Assembly: GCA_963717385.1 (NCBI GenBank)
Contig: CAVQWE010000027.1
Span: forward strand, 248,001 to 312,000
Direction: 5' to 3'
From: Sva-07 sp963717385
GTDB lineage: Bacteria > Actinomycetota > Acidimicrobiia > Acidimicrobiales > Ilumatobacteraceae
Length of the DNA: 64,000 nucleotides
Shown here: positions 29,406-38,195 of the stretch, one piece after another
Layout of the letters: the number at the start of each line of letters is the position of its first letter
How positions within the stretch are numbered: the first letter of the stretch is position 1
The notes under the pieces: model-generated
Database searches by the model: none
Seen by the model: the letters and a program-made list of their open reading frames with translations, nothing else
Told to the model about the DNA's origin: nothing
Position numbers and translations under genes: made by a program

Positions 29406-30936
29406 AGCCGAGTCGGTCGAAGATGTTGCGGGTGATCTGCTCGACGTCGCGGTCGCGCTCGGCCAGGCCCCAGACCCAGTCGGTACAGCCACTGGTGATC
29501 ACGGTGCCATCGCCCGACGTCACGAAGGTACCGAGCACGGCGTGGCCGTGGGCGATCCGCGCAACCGCCTCCGGGCTGCGTTCGTCGAACAGGCGCGACG
29601 AGATGAACTCGACTTCCGATGGCTCGTTCGGGGCGGGCGGACGCGATGCCGTGGTGCGGGTGAAGTGCGCAGCGGGCGCGGTGCCGAGGATCTCGAAGTT
29701 CGTCGGCGTGCCGTCGGAGCCGGTCGGGTACGGCAGGCCGTCGCGGTAGGTGAAGTCGCAGCCGTCGCACTCGTAGCCGACGATCGTGGCCGCAGCACCG
29801 AGCAGGTCGCCGTAGTCCAGGCCGGTTCCGTCGAAGATCCAGTGCTCGGGTCGGTGCAGCGTGTAGCCGCCCGCGCCCTTGGTGGCCCGCTTGCCGATGC
29901 GGTGGTAGCCGCCGCGGCTGAAGCTCACGCCGGTCATGTGGTTCTCCGGACGTTCCAGGAGGTGGTCGGACCACATGGATGTCAGCTCGGCTTGGCGGTC
30001 GGTGTCGAACACCGGGTCCTGCTTGAAGAAGCCCTTGTAGCCGACCATCGTGGCCGCTGGACCTGACGCGTCGTCACCGGTCGGGTCCTCCAGGCGCACC
30101 TGCCAGAACGCTGTGTTGCCGGAGAAGAAGGCGGCGTGACCACCCCTCGCGGTGAACGCCTCGACGGTGTCGCGCATGGGTGCCGACCAGTACTCGTCGT
30201 GACCGATCGACAGATACAGCGAGTACGGCGAGTCGGGTCCGAGCAGCTCGGGGTGGTCCTCGAGGTCGGCGTTGGTGACGATGTCGATCTCGTAGCCGTC
30301 ACGCTCGGCCCAGTCGATGAACGGTCCGCTCCAGTTGGGCCAGCCGGCCGAGCCACCATACGGCGAGAGGTGATTCATCCGGAGGTAGCCGACGTGGCTC
30401 GCCGACTGGTGGTCGGGCGGGTGCAGCGACGTCACCCGCTGGCCGGCACCGGGCGGCTTGTACAGGTACCCCGGTGCCATCGGGCGCAGCATCGACACCT
30501 GGGTGGCACCGGTGTAGAGGTTGCGGCCACCGAAGTCGTTGTAGGCGTGCCAGGTGTTGGTGTCGATGGCCCACAGGATCTTGGCGGTCGTCGTTGCGAG
30601 GTCGGGGCGCACCACGAAGAACGCTCGGCTCTCACGTCGCTTGCCGTCGACCTCGATCGAGAGAAGCACCTCGTAGTAGCCCGACGGCCAGGCCGCCTCG
30701 ACCGCGACTTCCGACGCCACCGGCCAGCCGCAGCCGTGCTCGGGCGCGTCGATCGGCGTTGGATGGTCGCCGGCGGGCACGTCGGTCTCACTGAACACCA
30801 CGGTGCGGGCGGCACCGAGACGTGCCACTTCGATCGACACCGGACGCCCACCCGAGGCCGACAGGTGCAACGCCACCCGATCACCCGCCTCCACCGATTG
30901 CGGCCAGCAGTATCCCGTCACCGTTTCGTATGCCAT
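29404..30936 (-). CDS. N,N-dimethylformamidase large-subunit-like protein
   Basis: 510 residues. The N-terminal beta domain (residues about 1-110) precedes a glutamine-amidotransferase-like core with WHAYNDFGGRNLYTG, NADLEDHPELL and SIGHDEYWS. The last is the conserved Tyr/Glu-containing region associated with the mononuclear iron of N,N-dimethylformamidase. That enzyme hydrolyses dimethylformamide to dimethylamine and formate and needs a small subunit; none is seen next to this gene, so the substrate may differ. Start ATG 30936 follows TACTGT (minus strand; plus 30943-30948) by 6 nt. A longer in-frame extension would read through hairpin repeats and is rejected. Confidence 0.8.
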   Translation of the reverse strand: MAYETVTGYCWPQSVEAGDRVALHLSASGGRPVSIEVARLGAARTVVFSETDVPAGDHPTPIDAPEHGCGWPVASEVAVEAAWPSGYYEVLLSIEVDGKRRESRAFFVVRPDLATTTAKILWAIDTNTWHAYNDFGGRNLYTGATQVSMLRPMAPGYLYKPPGAGQRVTSLHPPDHQSASHVGYLRMNHLSPYGGSAGWPNWSGPFIDWAERDGYEIDIVTNADLEDHPELLGPDSPYSLYLSIGHDEYWSAPMRDTVEAFTARGGHAAFFSGNTAFWQVRLEDPTGDDASGPAATMVGYKGFFKQDPVFDTDRQAELTSMWSDHLLERPENHMTGVSFSRGGYHRIGKRATKGAGGYTLHRPEHWIFDGTGLDYGDLLGAAATIVGYECDGCDFTYRDGLPYPTGSDGTPTNFEILGTAPAAHFTRTTASRPPAPNEPSEVEFISSRLFDERSPEAVARIAHGHAVLGTFVTSGDGTVITSGCTDWVWGLAERDRDVEQITRNIFDRLG

Positions 30937-30967
30937 CGCCCGACAGTAGGCGCCACCCCCGCACCAG

Positions 30968-31068
30968 CGATGAGCGAACCGGGCGTGGGAGTGCGGTTCG
31001 CTCATCGCCCGACCGAGAACCACCGAAGCGATGAGCGAAGCGGGTGTGGGAGTGCGGTTCGCTCATCA
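30968..31068. repeat. Pair of hairpin repeats (REP-like doublet)
   Basis: Copy A (30968-31007): arms CGATGAGCGAACC and GGTTCGCTCATCG (13 bp perfect) around a 14-base loop. Copy B (about 31029-31068) repeats it with a few changes. The copies lie 61 bases apart in the gap between the dimethylformamidase-like and thioesterase genes. Each copy could by chance be read as a short peptide starting MSE; this is a property of the repeat, not a gene. Confidence 0.85.
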
Positions 31069-31123
31069 CTCTCGGGCTGGGCGATGGGGGTGGGTGCATG
31101 GCGGAGGGGATACGTTCGGGCTC

Positions 31124-31861
31124 GTGCCTGCCGTCGCCGCCGCCAGCGAACTGATTGCACCACCCGACGATGGGCGGGTGTTCACCAGCCGGCGTCAGGT
31201 TCGCCTCGGTGACGTCGATCAACGGGGTCGTCTGCGCCTCGACGCAATCGCGCGGTACCTCCAAGACATCGCCACCGACGACACCGCCGATGCGGGACTC
31301 GACGCTGACGGACAACCCTCGAGTTGGGTCGTGCGCCGCACGATGATCGACATCACCCGATCCGCCCGCCTCGACGAAGCGCTCGAGCTGCGCACCTTCT
31401 GTTCCGGCACCGGACGAGGCTGGGCCGAGCGACGAACCACACTCGACGGCCGTGCGGGCGCCACGATCGAGGCAGTCAGCCTGTGGATCCGCATCGACGC
31501 CGCATCTGGGCGGCCGATCGGTCTCGGCGACCGATTCGCCGAGATCTACGGCCCGACCGCCGCCGACCGCCGGGTGTCGGCGCGACTCCAACTCCCGCCC
31601 GCTCCCGCCGATGCGCACCGACGACCCTGGCCGATTCGGGCGGTCGACCTCGACCCGCTGCGTCACGTCAACAATGCCGTCCACTGGTCGATCGTCGAAG
31701 AGGTCTTGCCGGAAGGTTCCCGCCGAGGTCGTGGAGAGATCGAGTATCTCGTGCCGATCGAGCCAGACATCGAGGCCATGCTGTGCGTCGACGGACAGTC
31801 GAGTTGGCTGCTCGGCGGTGATCGGGTGTTGACCGCCGCACGATGGACGCCAGCATCGTGA
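31124..31861 (+). CDS. Acyl-ACP thioesterase-family protein
   Basis: 245 residues in two hot-dog domains. The first (residues about 18-130) has VRLGDVDQRGRLRL with the conserved helix region. The second contains VDLDPLRHVNNAVHWSIVEE, where Asn and His match the catalytic pair of FatA/FatB-like thioesterases. It hydrolyses acyl-ACP or acyl-CoA to free fatty acids. GTG at 31124 lies 7 nt after TACGTT (31111-31116); a purine-rich GGAGGGG sits further upstream. An ATG inside the hairpin repeat is in frame but rejected as start. The stop overlaps the next gene by GTGA. Confidence 0.82.
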   Translation: MPAVAAASELIAPPDDGRVFTSRRQVRLGDVDQRGRLRLDAIARYLQDIATDDTADAGLDADGQPSSWVVRRTMIDITRSARLDEALELRTFCSGTGRGWAERRTTLDGRAGATIEAVSLWIRIDAASGRPIGLGDRFAEIYGPTAADRRVSARLQLPPAPADAHRRPWPIRAVDLDPLRHVNNAVHWSIVEEVLPEGSRRGRGEIEYLVPIEPDIEAMLCVDGQSSWLLGGDRVLTAARWTPAS

Positions 31862-32535
31862 GTACGAGTTCGCCAGGGTTGCTGTGCCTCCAGGGTGGCC
31901 GTGAGCTGACACCGCCCTGCGAGGCCATGGACCGCGCTGTGCTCGAACGATCGAGCGGCACCGCCGTCGTACTCGCGGGCGCCGCCCGGCCGGGAAGCGA
32001 CTACGCCGGCGCATCGAGCCGCACCATTGCCCACTATCGAACCCTCGGGGCGACGATCACCGTGGTTCCCGACCCGAGAACCGACACCTCGCAGGCCCTC
32101 GACGCGCTGAGCGACGAAGTCGGATTGATCGTCATGCCGGGCGGGTCGCCTGGCGGGCTGCTCGACGTCCTGACTGTCGTCGCCGGCGGGTCGATCGGGA
32201 GGCGTCTCGTCGAACTCTGGCGTTCGGGAACTGCGATCTCCGGCGCGTCCGCAGGAGCGATGGTGATGTGCGAACGAACGGCAACACCCGATCAGACAAG
32301 CGCAGAAGCAGACGGGCTCGGCCTCGTCGCCGGGATGGCGATACCGCACTGGTCGCCAGGTTCGCAACGCCGTTGGGGTCTCGACGCGTCGCCGCTGTGG
32401 GGTCTGCCGGAGTGCGGCGGCATCATCGTCGTCGGCGACCGGATCGCGGCCGTCGGCCAGGGCGACCCGTCGATGCGCATCGATGGCATCTGGCACCCGG
32501 TGACTCGCTCGGGAACCGATCCCCTCCCGGTCTGA
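31858..32535 (+). CDS. Peptidase S51/cyanophycinase-like (class I amidotransferase-like fold)
   Basis: 225 residues from GTG 31858, which overlaps the thioesterase stop (GTGA); ATG 31843 is an alternative. The fold markers are LLCLQGGRE at the start, VMPGGSPGGL and the nucleophile elbow SGASAGAMVM with Ser near residue 135. Related proteins are Ser peptidases (PepE, cyanophycinase) that cut Asp-linked peptides. The family His/Glu partners are not certain. Translationally coupled to the thioesterase gene, but no shared pathway is evident. Confidence 0.75.
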   Translation: MSTSSPGLLCLQGGRELTPPCEAMDRAVLERSSGTAVVLAGAARPGSDYAGASSRTIAHYRTLGATITVVPDPRTDTSQALDALSDEVGLIVMPGGSPGGLLDVLTVVAGGSIGRRLVELWRSGTAISGASAGAMVMCERTATPDQTSAEADGLGLVAGMAIPHWSPGSQRRWGLDASPLWGLPECGGIIVVGDRIAAVGQGDPSMRIDGIWHPVTRSGTDPLPV

Positions 32536-32546
32536 CCAGCCATCGA

Positions 32547-32568
32547 CCGCGCACGCATCGGTGCGCGG
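32547..32568 (+). terminator. Candidate hairpin terminator after the S51-like gene
   Basis: CCGCGCAC-GCATCG-GTGCGCGG, a perfect 8-bp GC stem with a 6-base loop, 12 bases after the stop codon. No T-run follows, which is common in high-GC actinomycetes. Confidence 0.5.
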
Positions 32569-32631
32569 CGACACGACACCGAGACGCATCGAGCGGTGCG
32601 GTCCGAACCTTCCGGCCGCGCCATCGCGACC

Positions 32632-32637
32632 TACCAT
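32632..32637 (+). promoter_or_regulatory. Candidate -10 TACCAT before the sulfatase
   Basis: TACCAT ends 6 nt before ATG 32644, giving a likely leaderless transcript. No operator was recognised. Confidence 0.4.
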
Positions 32638-32643
32638 CCGTCG

Positions 32644-34333
32644 ATGGCTGACCCGATGCAACGCAACGATCGACCAGACAATGTGGTGGTGATCCTGCTC
32701 GATTCGCTCAACCGGCACATGCTCGGTGCGTACGGCGGCACCGAATTCTCGACGCCGAACCTCGACCGCTTCGCCGCTCGATCGACCCAGTTCAGCAGCC
32801 ATGTCACGGGGTCGCTGCCGTGCATGCCCGCGCGTCACGACATCCTCGTCGGATCGCTCGACTTCTTGTGGAAGCCGTGGGGCTCCATCGAGCTGTGGGA
32901 GGAATCGATCACCGCCACACTGCGCGGCGCCGACGTCACCACGATGCTGGTGTCGGACCATCCCCACCTGTTCGAGACGGGCGGCGAGAACTACCACACC
33001 GACTTCTCCGGCTGGGAGTACCTGCGTGGCCACGAGGGCGACCCGTGGAAGACCTACGTCGACCCCAGCGCATACGGCGCTCCGACCCTGACGCCCGACG
33101 GTCGCCCGCTGATCGGCAACGCTGCCGACGGCGGCTGGTTCCTGCGCGACCAGTTGGGCATCGCCGACCGGTCGTTCGGGCATCGCCACTACGACGACAG
33201 CCGCACCTGGTTCCGGGCAGAGGAAGACTTCCCCGGCCCGCGCACGATGGCGACCGCCGCGTCGTGGCTACGCCACGCATCGAGTGCGCACGATCGTTGG
33301 ATGCTCTTCGTCGACGAGTTCGATCCGCACGAGCCCTTCGACACACCCGAGCCGTGGGCATCGATGTACGACGACGACCCCCTCACCCCTGACGAACTCG
33401 AGACCGGCCGGCTGGTGTGGCCGCCGTACGTCGTCGGCGGTACGTCCACCGGCAAGATCACCGAGCGCCAGGCCCGCCAGATCCGCAACAACTACGGCGC
33501 CAAGCTGTCGATGATCGACCACCACTTCGGCAAGATCCTCGACGAACTCGACGCGCAGAATCTGTGGGACACCACTGCGGTCATCGTGTGCACCGACCAT
33601 GGCCACTACCTGGGCGACGTCCGCTCGGGCGTGGCCCCCCGTGACGACAACGCTGCCGACATCTGGGGCAAGCCGATGATCCCGCAGTTCGAGCCGCTCG
33701 GGCACACCCCGCTGATGATCCACTGGCCGAGCGATCACGCCAGGAGTCAGACCCCAGGTGTGATCGATGCGCTCACCACCAACGTCGACATCAATGCGAC
33801 CATCGCCGACGTCTTCGGTGTCGAAGCAGGCCACCGCACCCACGGACGTTCGATGGTGCCGCTGCTCACCGGCGCGACAGAGTCGATTCGCGACTGGGCG
33901 ATCGGCGGCGTGTACGGCAACTGGGTGCAGGTCACCGACGGGCGCCGCAAGTACGCCCGGGCGCCTGCCACTACGAACGCACCGCTGTCGATGTGGTCGA
34001 ACCGGTGGTCGACGATGCCGATCAACCACGCCCTCAAGGACTACATGCAGTTCCCGAATCCCGACCGCCGAGCGGTGCTCGACTTCATGCCGGGCTCTGA
34101 CGTGCCGGTCATCCGCCAGCCCTTCGAGGCTGACGACGTGCTCCCGTTCTGGGCACGAGGCGGTTCGTCGAACGGCTGGACGCCATCACCTCTACGACCT
34201 CACCGTCGACCCCGACGAGCAGGAGAACCGTTGCGGCGAGACGAGCGAGACGGAGATGATCGATCTGCTGCGGACCGCTCTCGTCGAGGTCGAGGCTCCC
34301 GACGAACAGCTCGTCCGACTCGGGATCACCTGA
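32644..34333 (+). CDS. Type I sulfatase, arylsulfatase family (one frameshift)
   Basis: The N-terminus VVVILLDSLNRHML has the metal-binding Asp. The formylglycine signature is PCMPAR near residue 60, so the Cys would be oxidised to formylglycine by a maturase that is not encoded in this window. VDEFDPHEPF and TDHGHYLGD supply the other metal ligands. There is no signal peptide, so it should act in the cytoplasm. The frame shifts at about 34177 (extra T) just before HHLYDLTVDPDEQEN, the standard C-terminal strand. Repaired length is about 562 residues. A 33-bp palindromic repeat is inserted in frame at 33733-33765, encoding eleven residues. Confidence 0.9.
33733..33765. repeat. 33-bp palindromic repeat, copy 3, in frame inside the sulfatase
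   Basis: GATCACGCC-A-GGAGTC-A-GACCCC-A-GGTGTGATC, with two mismatches to perfect symmetry. Length 33 is a multiple of three, and the frame is kept on both sides. It encodes DHARSQTPGVI or nearly so, between a conserved strand (PLMIHWPS) and the VDINATIADVFG helix. Confidence 0.85.
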
Positions 34334-34378
34334 GCACCAGGAACCGTCCCGGTGATGCTGGGCCTTCGTCTGTCGGCC

Positions 34379-34384
34379 TAGGGT
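34379..34384 (+). promoter_or_regulatory. Candidate -10 TAGGGT before the 171-residue unknown gene
   Basis: TAGGGT ends 7 nt before GTG 34392, the recurring leaderless arrangement, which also supports the GTG as start. Confidence 0.4.
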
Positions 34385-34391
34385 CGACCCG

Positions 34392-34907
34392 GTGAAACTC
34401 GACGTCGCTCAGTCATGGTTCGCCGACCGATTCGGGCCGGACACGCTGCGGGCGTTCATCGTGGCGAGTTCCGCTGCGGGCGGCGGCACCGACGAGGTCG
34501 GCGCGTCGATCTCCTCGTCCAAGTCGCTGTACAACATGTCGGTTCACGGCGAGTTGCGTGGCCTCGACCGGGAACGGCGGCTGGTGTATCACCAGCGAGT
34601 CGTGTGTCTCTTCCTCACCGACCATCAGCTCGTGGTGTCGTCGGTTCGCGGGCAGTTCAAGGTCAAGCCAAATGAGGTCCTGCACACGATCGAACGCTCA
34701 GGCCTGCGGTCTGAGTGGTTCGACTACGAGGACGCGGGCACCCGCACGAGGAACTTCGTCATCCGCATCCCAGATGGCACCTGGATGGCTGTCGGGACCG
34801 GAACCAAACTCCTGGGCAAGGAGAACAAGATGTCAGCGCTGGCGGACGATTTCGTCACGGAGCTCGGTGCGAGCGAGATCGACTGGCGCAACCCACCCCC
34901 GCTCTGA
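34392..34907 (+). CDS. Protein of unknown function, 171 residues
   Basis: Not recognised. GTG start supported by a TAGGGT hexamer 7 nt upstream. The protein is soluble, with mixed alpha/beta character. Alternating strands in the middle (RRLVYHQRVVCLFLTDHQLVV, shown only in part by its conserved look) and a Gly/Ser-rich early stretch suggest a PH-like or small barrel fold; this is a guess from pattern only. Frame intact, codon use typical. It stands alone between the sulfatase and the reductase operon. Confidence 0.7.
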   Translation: MKLDVAQSWFADRFGPDTLRAFIVASSAAGGGTDEVGASISSSKSLYNMSVHGELRGLDRERRLVYHQRVVCLFLTDHQLVVSSVRGQFKVKPNEVLHTIERSGLRSEWFDYEDAGTRTRNFVIRIPDGTWMAVGTGTKLLGKENKMSALADDFVTELGASEIDWRNPPPL

Positions 34908-34988
34908 CGTCGACTTCCAGATCACGAATCCAGATCCAGTGGGCGCCGGGGCAGCGCCTCGATCGTGTGCAGTAGTGTCGATGCCTCT

Positions 34989-37055
34989 ATGGCGCCGCGC
35001 ACCCAGAAGACCGTCGTCAACGTCAGCTTCCAGAGCGACGAGTGGGACTACGACGAAACCGTCACGTTGGCGGGACAGCGATTCCGGCTGGTGAGAGTCG
35101 GCACTGGCGGCGACTCCGAAGCCGTGGAGACTGCCGTGGGTCAGTGGGCCGAGCACGCCGACGCAATCGCCATCAGCGGTGTTCGCGAGGCTCGAGCCGA
35201 AGGCCTCGGTGCAGCACAGGCCGGCGACCTCGAGCGGATCAGAGATGCTGGCTCACGGGTTCCCGTCCGCGACGACTCGTTGCTCGCCGACATCTTCCAG
35301 GAGTGGGCGATACGTCGCGTCGTGGCCGAGATGCCGGGCTACTTCGCGAACGCCCGAGTCGTCGTCGTCGGCGGCACGACGCGCGAGCGAACGGTCGCCG
35401 TGCTCCGAGAGTTCACCGACAACATCATCTTCGACGAAGCCGGTCACGACTTCGTGCTGCCCGGCCAGGCCAAGACCAACCCGGTCACGGCAACGACCGC
35501 CGAGATCGGTGAGTTCGCCTGGCGGCACGTGCCCGGCATCATCAAGGATCAGATCGCCGGGCCGGTCGGCTGGGTGAGCGGCAAAGTGGCCCACGCCGCG
35601 GCTGGCGACGCCGATGTCATCATCGGCTCGTTCTCCGAGCTGATGCGATTCGGCCTCCCGGACCTCGCTGGCAAAGCGGTCATCACCAGCACGGTCTCGG
35701 AAGATCGCCTCGCCACTCTCACCGAACTCGGCGCCGACCTCGTCGTCGATGTCACACCGCAACCGTTCGACTTCATGGTCGTACCAGCGATGTTCGAGGC
35801 AATGGTCGCCGCCACCATGCCCGACGGCACCGAGGTCACCACCGACGCCCTCGCTCAGTTCCTCCAGGGCGCCGACCTCGAACCGCGCTTGCTGTGGCCG
35901 CGCGGTCGCCGGCGCAAGAGTCGATTCTCCTTCGTGATCCATCCGTTGTCGACCGAGTACTTCAAGAACGTCGAGCCGCTCGGGATGGTCACGAACATCC
36001 CAGGCATGACCGGTGTGGTCGAGAAGTCGATGGCGTACATCCCGCCGTTCGTCTACAGCCATGTGACCGGCATCGTGTCGGAGACTGGCGACGAGGCCGA
36101 GGGCTGGCTGATCACCGTCGGTGGAACTCCGAAGGAGATGCTCTCCCACCCACCCGAGTTCACGTACTCGCGTCTGCTGGCGGCCGGCGAGTTGTCGAAG
36201 AAGCTCGGAGCACAGATCATGGGTCTCGGAGCGTTCACCAAGGTCGTCGGCGACGCAGGGGTCACCGTCGCGAAACAGGCGTCGCTCCCGGTGACCACCG
36301 GGAACAGCTACAGCGCCTCCGGGGCGCTGTGGGCGGCTTCGGAGGCCGTACGGCGGCTCGGCATCGCCGAGGTCGACGACGATGGCACGATCCGCGGCAA
36401 GGCGATGGTCGTCGGCGCCTCGGGTGCCATCGGCGCCGCATGCGCCCGCCTGCTCGCTCTCGCCTGCGACGAGCTGTGGCTGGTGTCTCCCGAGACCGCG
36501 AAACTGCTGCAGATCAAACAGGACATCGAACGCGAGAATCCGCGAGCCGCGGTCCATGTGGCGACCAACCCGTCGGCGGCGCTCCACGACATGGACATGA
36601 TCGTCACGGCAACGTCCGCCGCGGGCCACAAGGTGCTCGACATCATGAGCGTGAAGCCGGGCTGCGTCATCACCGACGTTGCCCGGCCCCTGGACATGTC
36701 CGCCGAGGACGTCGCCAAGCGCCCCGATGTCCTCATCATCGAGTCCGGCGAGGTCGAGCTGCCGGGCGACGTTCGCATGAAGAGCATCGGCCTGCCCGAC
36801 AACACCGTCTACGCCTGCCTCGCCGAGACGATCGTGCTCGCCCTCGAGGGCCGCTACGAGAACTTCACCGTCGGCCGCAGCCTGAGCTGGCCGAAGGTCA
36901 AGGAGATCTACGGTCTCGGACTCAAACACGGCATGAAGCTGGCCACGATCTCGGGAATCAACGGGCCCTACACCGACGAAGACTTCGAGCGGGTCCGCAA
37001 CGCTGCGCTCGCTGCTCGATCGCAGGCGGGCGACGAATCGAAGGAGTCGACATGA
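34989..37055 (+). CDS. Two-domain protein with C-terminal acyl-ACP reductase (AAR)-like dehydrogenase
   Basis: 688 residues. From about residue 330 the order of motifs follows cyanobacterial long-chain acyl-ACP reductase: GMVTNIPGMT (AAR start region), GLGAFTKVVGD, TTGNSYSASGALWA, then Rossmann VVGASGAIGAACARL and a late VYACLAETIVLALEGRYENF. The Rossmann loop fits NAD(P)H. AAR reduces fatty acyl-ACP or acyl-CoA to aldehyde. The N-terminal 320 residues are an extra domain with its own Rossmann-like VVVVGGTTRERTVAVL segment and no recognised family. The stop overlaps the next SDR gene (ATGA). The ATG at 34989 was chosen by frame; TAGTGT lies 10 nt upstream. Confidence 0.72.
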   Translation: MAPRTQKTVVNVSFQSDEWDYDETVTLAGQRFRLVRVGTGGDSEAVETAVGQWAEHADAIAISGVREARAEGLGAAQAGDLERIRDAGSRVPVRDDSLLADIFQEWAIRRVVAEMPGYFANARVVVVGGTTRERTVAVLREFTDNIIFDEAGHDFVLPGQAKTNPVTATTAEIGEFAWRHVPGIIKDQIAGPVGWVSGKVAHAAAGDADVIIGSFSELMRFGLPDLAGKAVITSTVSEDRLATLTELGADLVVDVTPQPFDFMVVPAMFEAMVAATMPDGTEVTTDALAQFLQGADLEPRLLWPRGRRRKSRFSFVIHPLSTEYFKNVEPLGMVTNIPGMTGVVEKSMAYIPPFVYSHVTGIVSETGDEAEGWLITVGGTPKEMLSHPPEFTYSRLLAAGELSKKLGAQIMGLGAFTKVVGDAGVTVAKQASLPVTTGNSYSASGALWAASEAVRRLGIAEVDDDGTIRGKAMVVGASGAIGAACARLLALACDELWLVSPETAKLLQIKQDIERENPRAAVHVATNPSAALHDMDMIVTATSAAGHKVLDIMSVKPGCVITDVARPLDMSAEDVAKRPDVLIIESGEVELPGDVRMKSIGLPDNTVYACLAETIVLALEGRYENFTVGRSLSWPKVKEIYGLGLKHGMKLATISGINGPYTDEDFERVRNAALAARSQAGDESKEST

Positions 37056-37897
37056 AATCAGTCGAGGGCAAGAACGTGCTCATCACCGGCGCCGCCATGG
37101 GCATGGGGCGTTTGTTCGCCGAGCGCTCCATCGCCGAGCGGGCGGCAGCGGTCGTGCTGCTCGATGTCGACGAGGCCAAGCTCAACGACACGCTCGTCGA
37201 ACTCGAAGCACTCGACGGTCGGGCGAGCCACATCACGGGCTACGTCGTCGATGTCAGCGACGCCGACGAGGTGGCCGACACCGCGGCGGCCGTGCTCGAC
37301 GAGGTCGGGCGGGTCGACGTGCTGGTCAACAACGCAGGGGTGGTGCGGGGCAACCACTATTTCTGGGAAACCGACCTCGAACACGATGCCAAGTTCACGA
37401 TCGACGTCAACACCTTGGCGCCGATGTACGTCGCCCACGCGTTCCTGCCGGAGATGATCGCTGCCAAGAGCGAGTGCCGGATGCTCAATCTGGCGTCCGC
37501 GGCGGGCTTCACGCCGAATCCGCGGATGGCGGTGTACGCCGCCTCGAAGTGGGCGGTCATCGGGTGGTCCGATTCGGTTCGACTCGAACTCAAACAAGCC
37601 GGACACGACCACGTCAAAGTCACGACTGCCTGTCCCTACTACACGAACACCGGCATGTTCGACGGCGCAGCATCGGCTCCGCTGCTACCGATCCTCGATC
37701 CTCACGAGGTCGTCGACGAGGCCTGGAAGGCGATGCTCGCCGGACGGTCGTTCGTCGTCCTCCCCAAGACGGTGATGCTCAGCGAGATGCTCAAGGGTGT
37801 CGTGCCGATCGACGTGCGCGACTTCATCGCCGATCGCATCATCGGGGTGTACCACACGATGGACGACTTCACCGGCCGAGCCGACCCCGACAGCTGA
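37052..37897 (+). CDS. SDR-family oxidoreductase, retinol/17-beta-hydroxysteroid dehydrogenase 11-like
   Basis: 281 residues. Cofactor loop TGAAMGMGR near residue 13, NNAG near residue 91, catalytic Ser in LASAAG and YAASK with Tyr/Lys near residue 156. The N-terminal and C-terminal parts (ACPYYTNTGMF, IGVYHTMDDF) resemble the SDR16C group acting on lipid-like alcohols and aldehydes. It starts inside the stop of the AAR-like gene (ATGA), so its substrate is probably the aldehyde made by that protein, giving a fatty alcohol, or the reverse (inference). Frame intact. Confidence 0.87.
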   Translation: MKSVEGKNVLITGAAMGMGRLFAERSIAERAAAVVLLDVDEAKLNDTLVELEALDGRASHITGYVVDVSDADEVADTAAAVLDEVGRVDVLVNNAGVVRGNHYFWETDLEHDAKFTIDVNTLAPMYVAHAFLPEMIAAKSECRMLNLASAAGFTPNPRMAVYAASKWAVIGWSDSVRLELKQAGHDHVKVTTACPYYTNTGMFDGAASAPLLPILDPHEVVDEAWKAMLAGRSFVVLPKTVMLSEMLKGVVPIDVRDFIADRIIGVYHTMDDFTGRADPDS

Positions 37898-37898
37898 C

Positions 37899-38195
37899 TC
37901 ACCGATCGGGAGCATCCGACGGCCGACGCCGAGCCAACCGAGCGGTCGGATGCATGCAGTCGCCGAGATGGAAGGACATGTCGGCGGTGTCGACGGCACC
38001 GACGGTCTCGTCACTCTGATACAGCTGCCAGGCAAAGCGAGCGATGTCGTCCGGCGTATGGAAGGTGACCGAGTCGGTACCGCGGCGCGGGAGCTTCGTC
38101 TCCGACAGCGACACCGCCGTGAATTCGGTGTCGATCAACTCCCTCGCGTTGCTTGATCCGAGTGGAGTCTCCCACGGGCGCTCGATGACGATCAG
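37899..38195 (-). CDS. Small unknown protein coupled to the spermidine-synthase-like gene; start unclear
   Basis: An open frame of about 98 codons begins at the end of the upstream gene with no ATG, GTG or TTG near the junction. CTG 38195 overlapping the previous stop is the most 5' plausible start. A GTG further in would give about 71 residues. The sequence (IVIERPWETPL, FHTPDDIARFAWQLY, MSFHLGDCMH) looks like genuine coding with conserved aromatic residues. No family recognised. Convergent with the SDR gene, one base apart. Confidence 0.5.
   Translation of the reverse strand: MIVIERPWETPLGSSNARELIDTEFTAVSLSETKLPRRGTDSVTFHTPDDIARFAWQLYQSDETVGAVDTADMSFHLGDCMHPTARLARRRPSDAPDR

Noticed and set aside
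30968..31070. Possible small peptides starting MSE in both hairpin copies
   Set aside because: The reading follows directly from the palindromic repeat, is found on both strands, and has no ribosome site or conserved stop.
31663..33189. 508-codon minus-strand frame across the thioesterase, S51-like and sulfatase genes
   Set aside because: Spans three plausible plus-strand genes and has no motif of its own.
35253..36929. 558-codon open frame on the minus strand
   Set aside because: It lies entirely within the acyl-ACP reductase-like gene, has no recognisable motifs and shows the composition typical of antisense frames in high-GC DNA.
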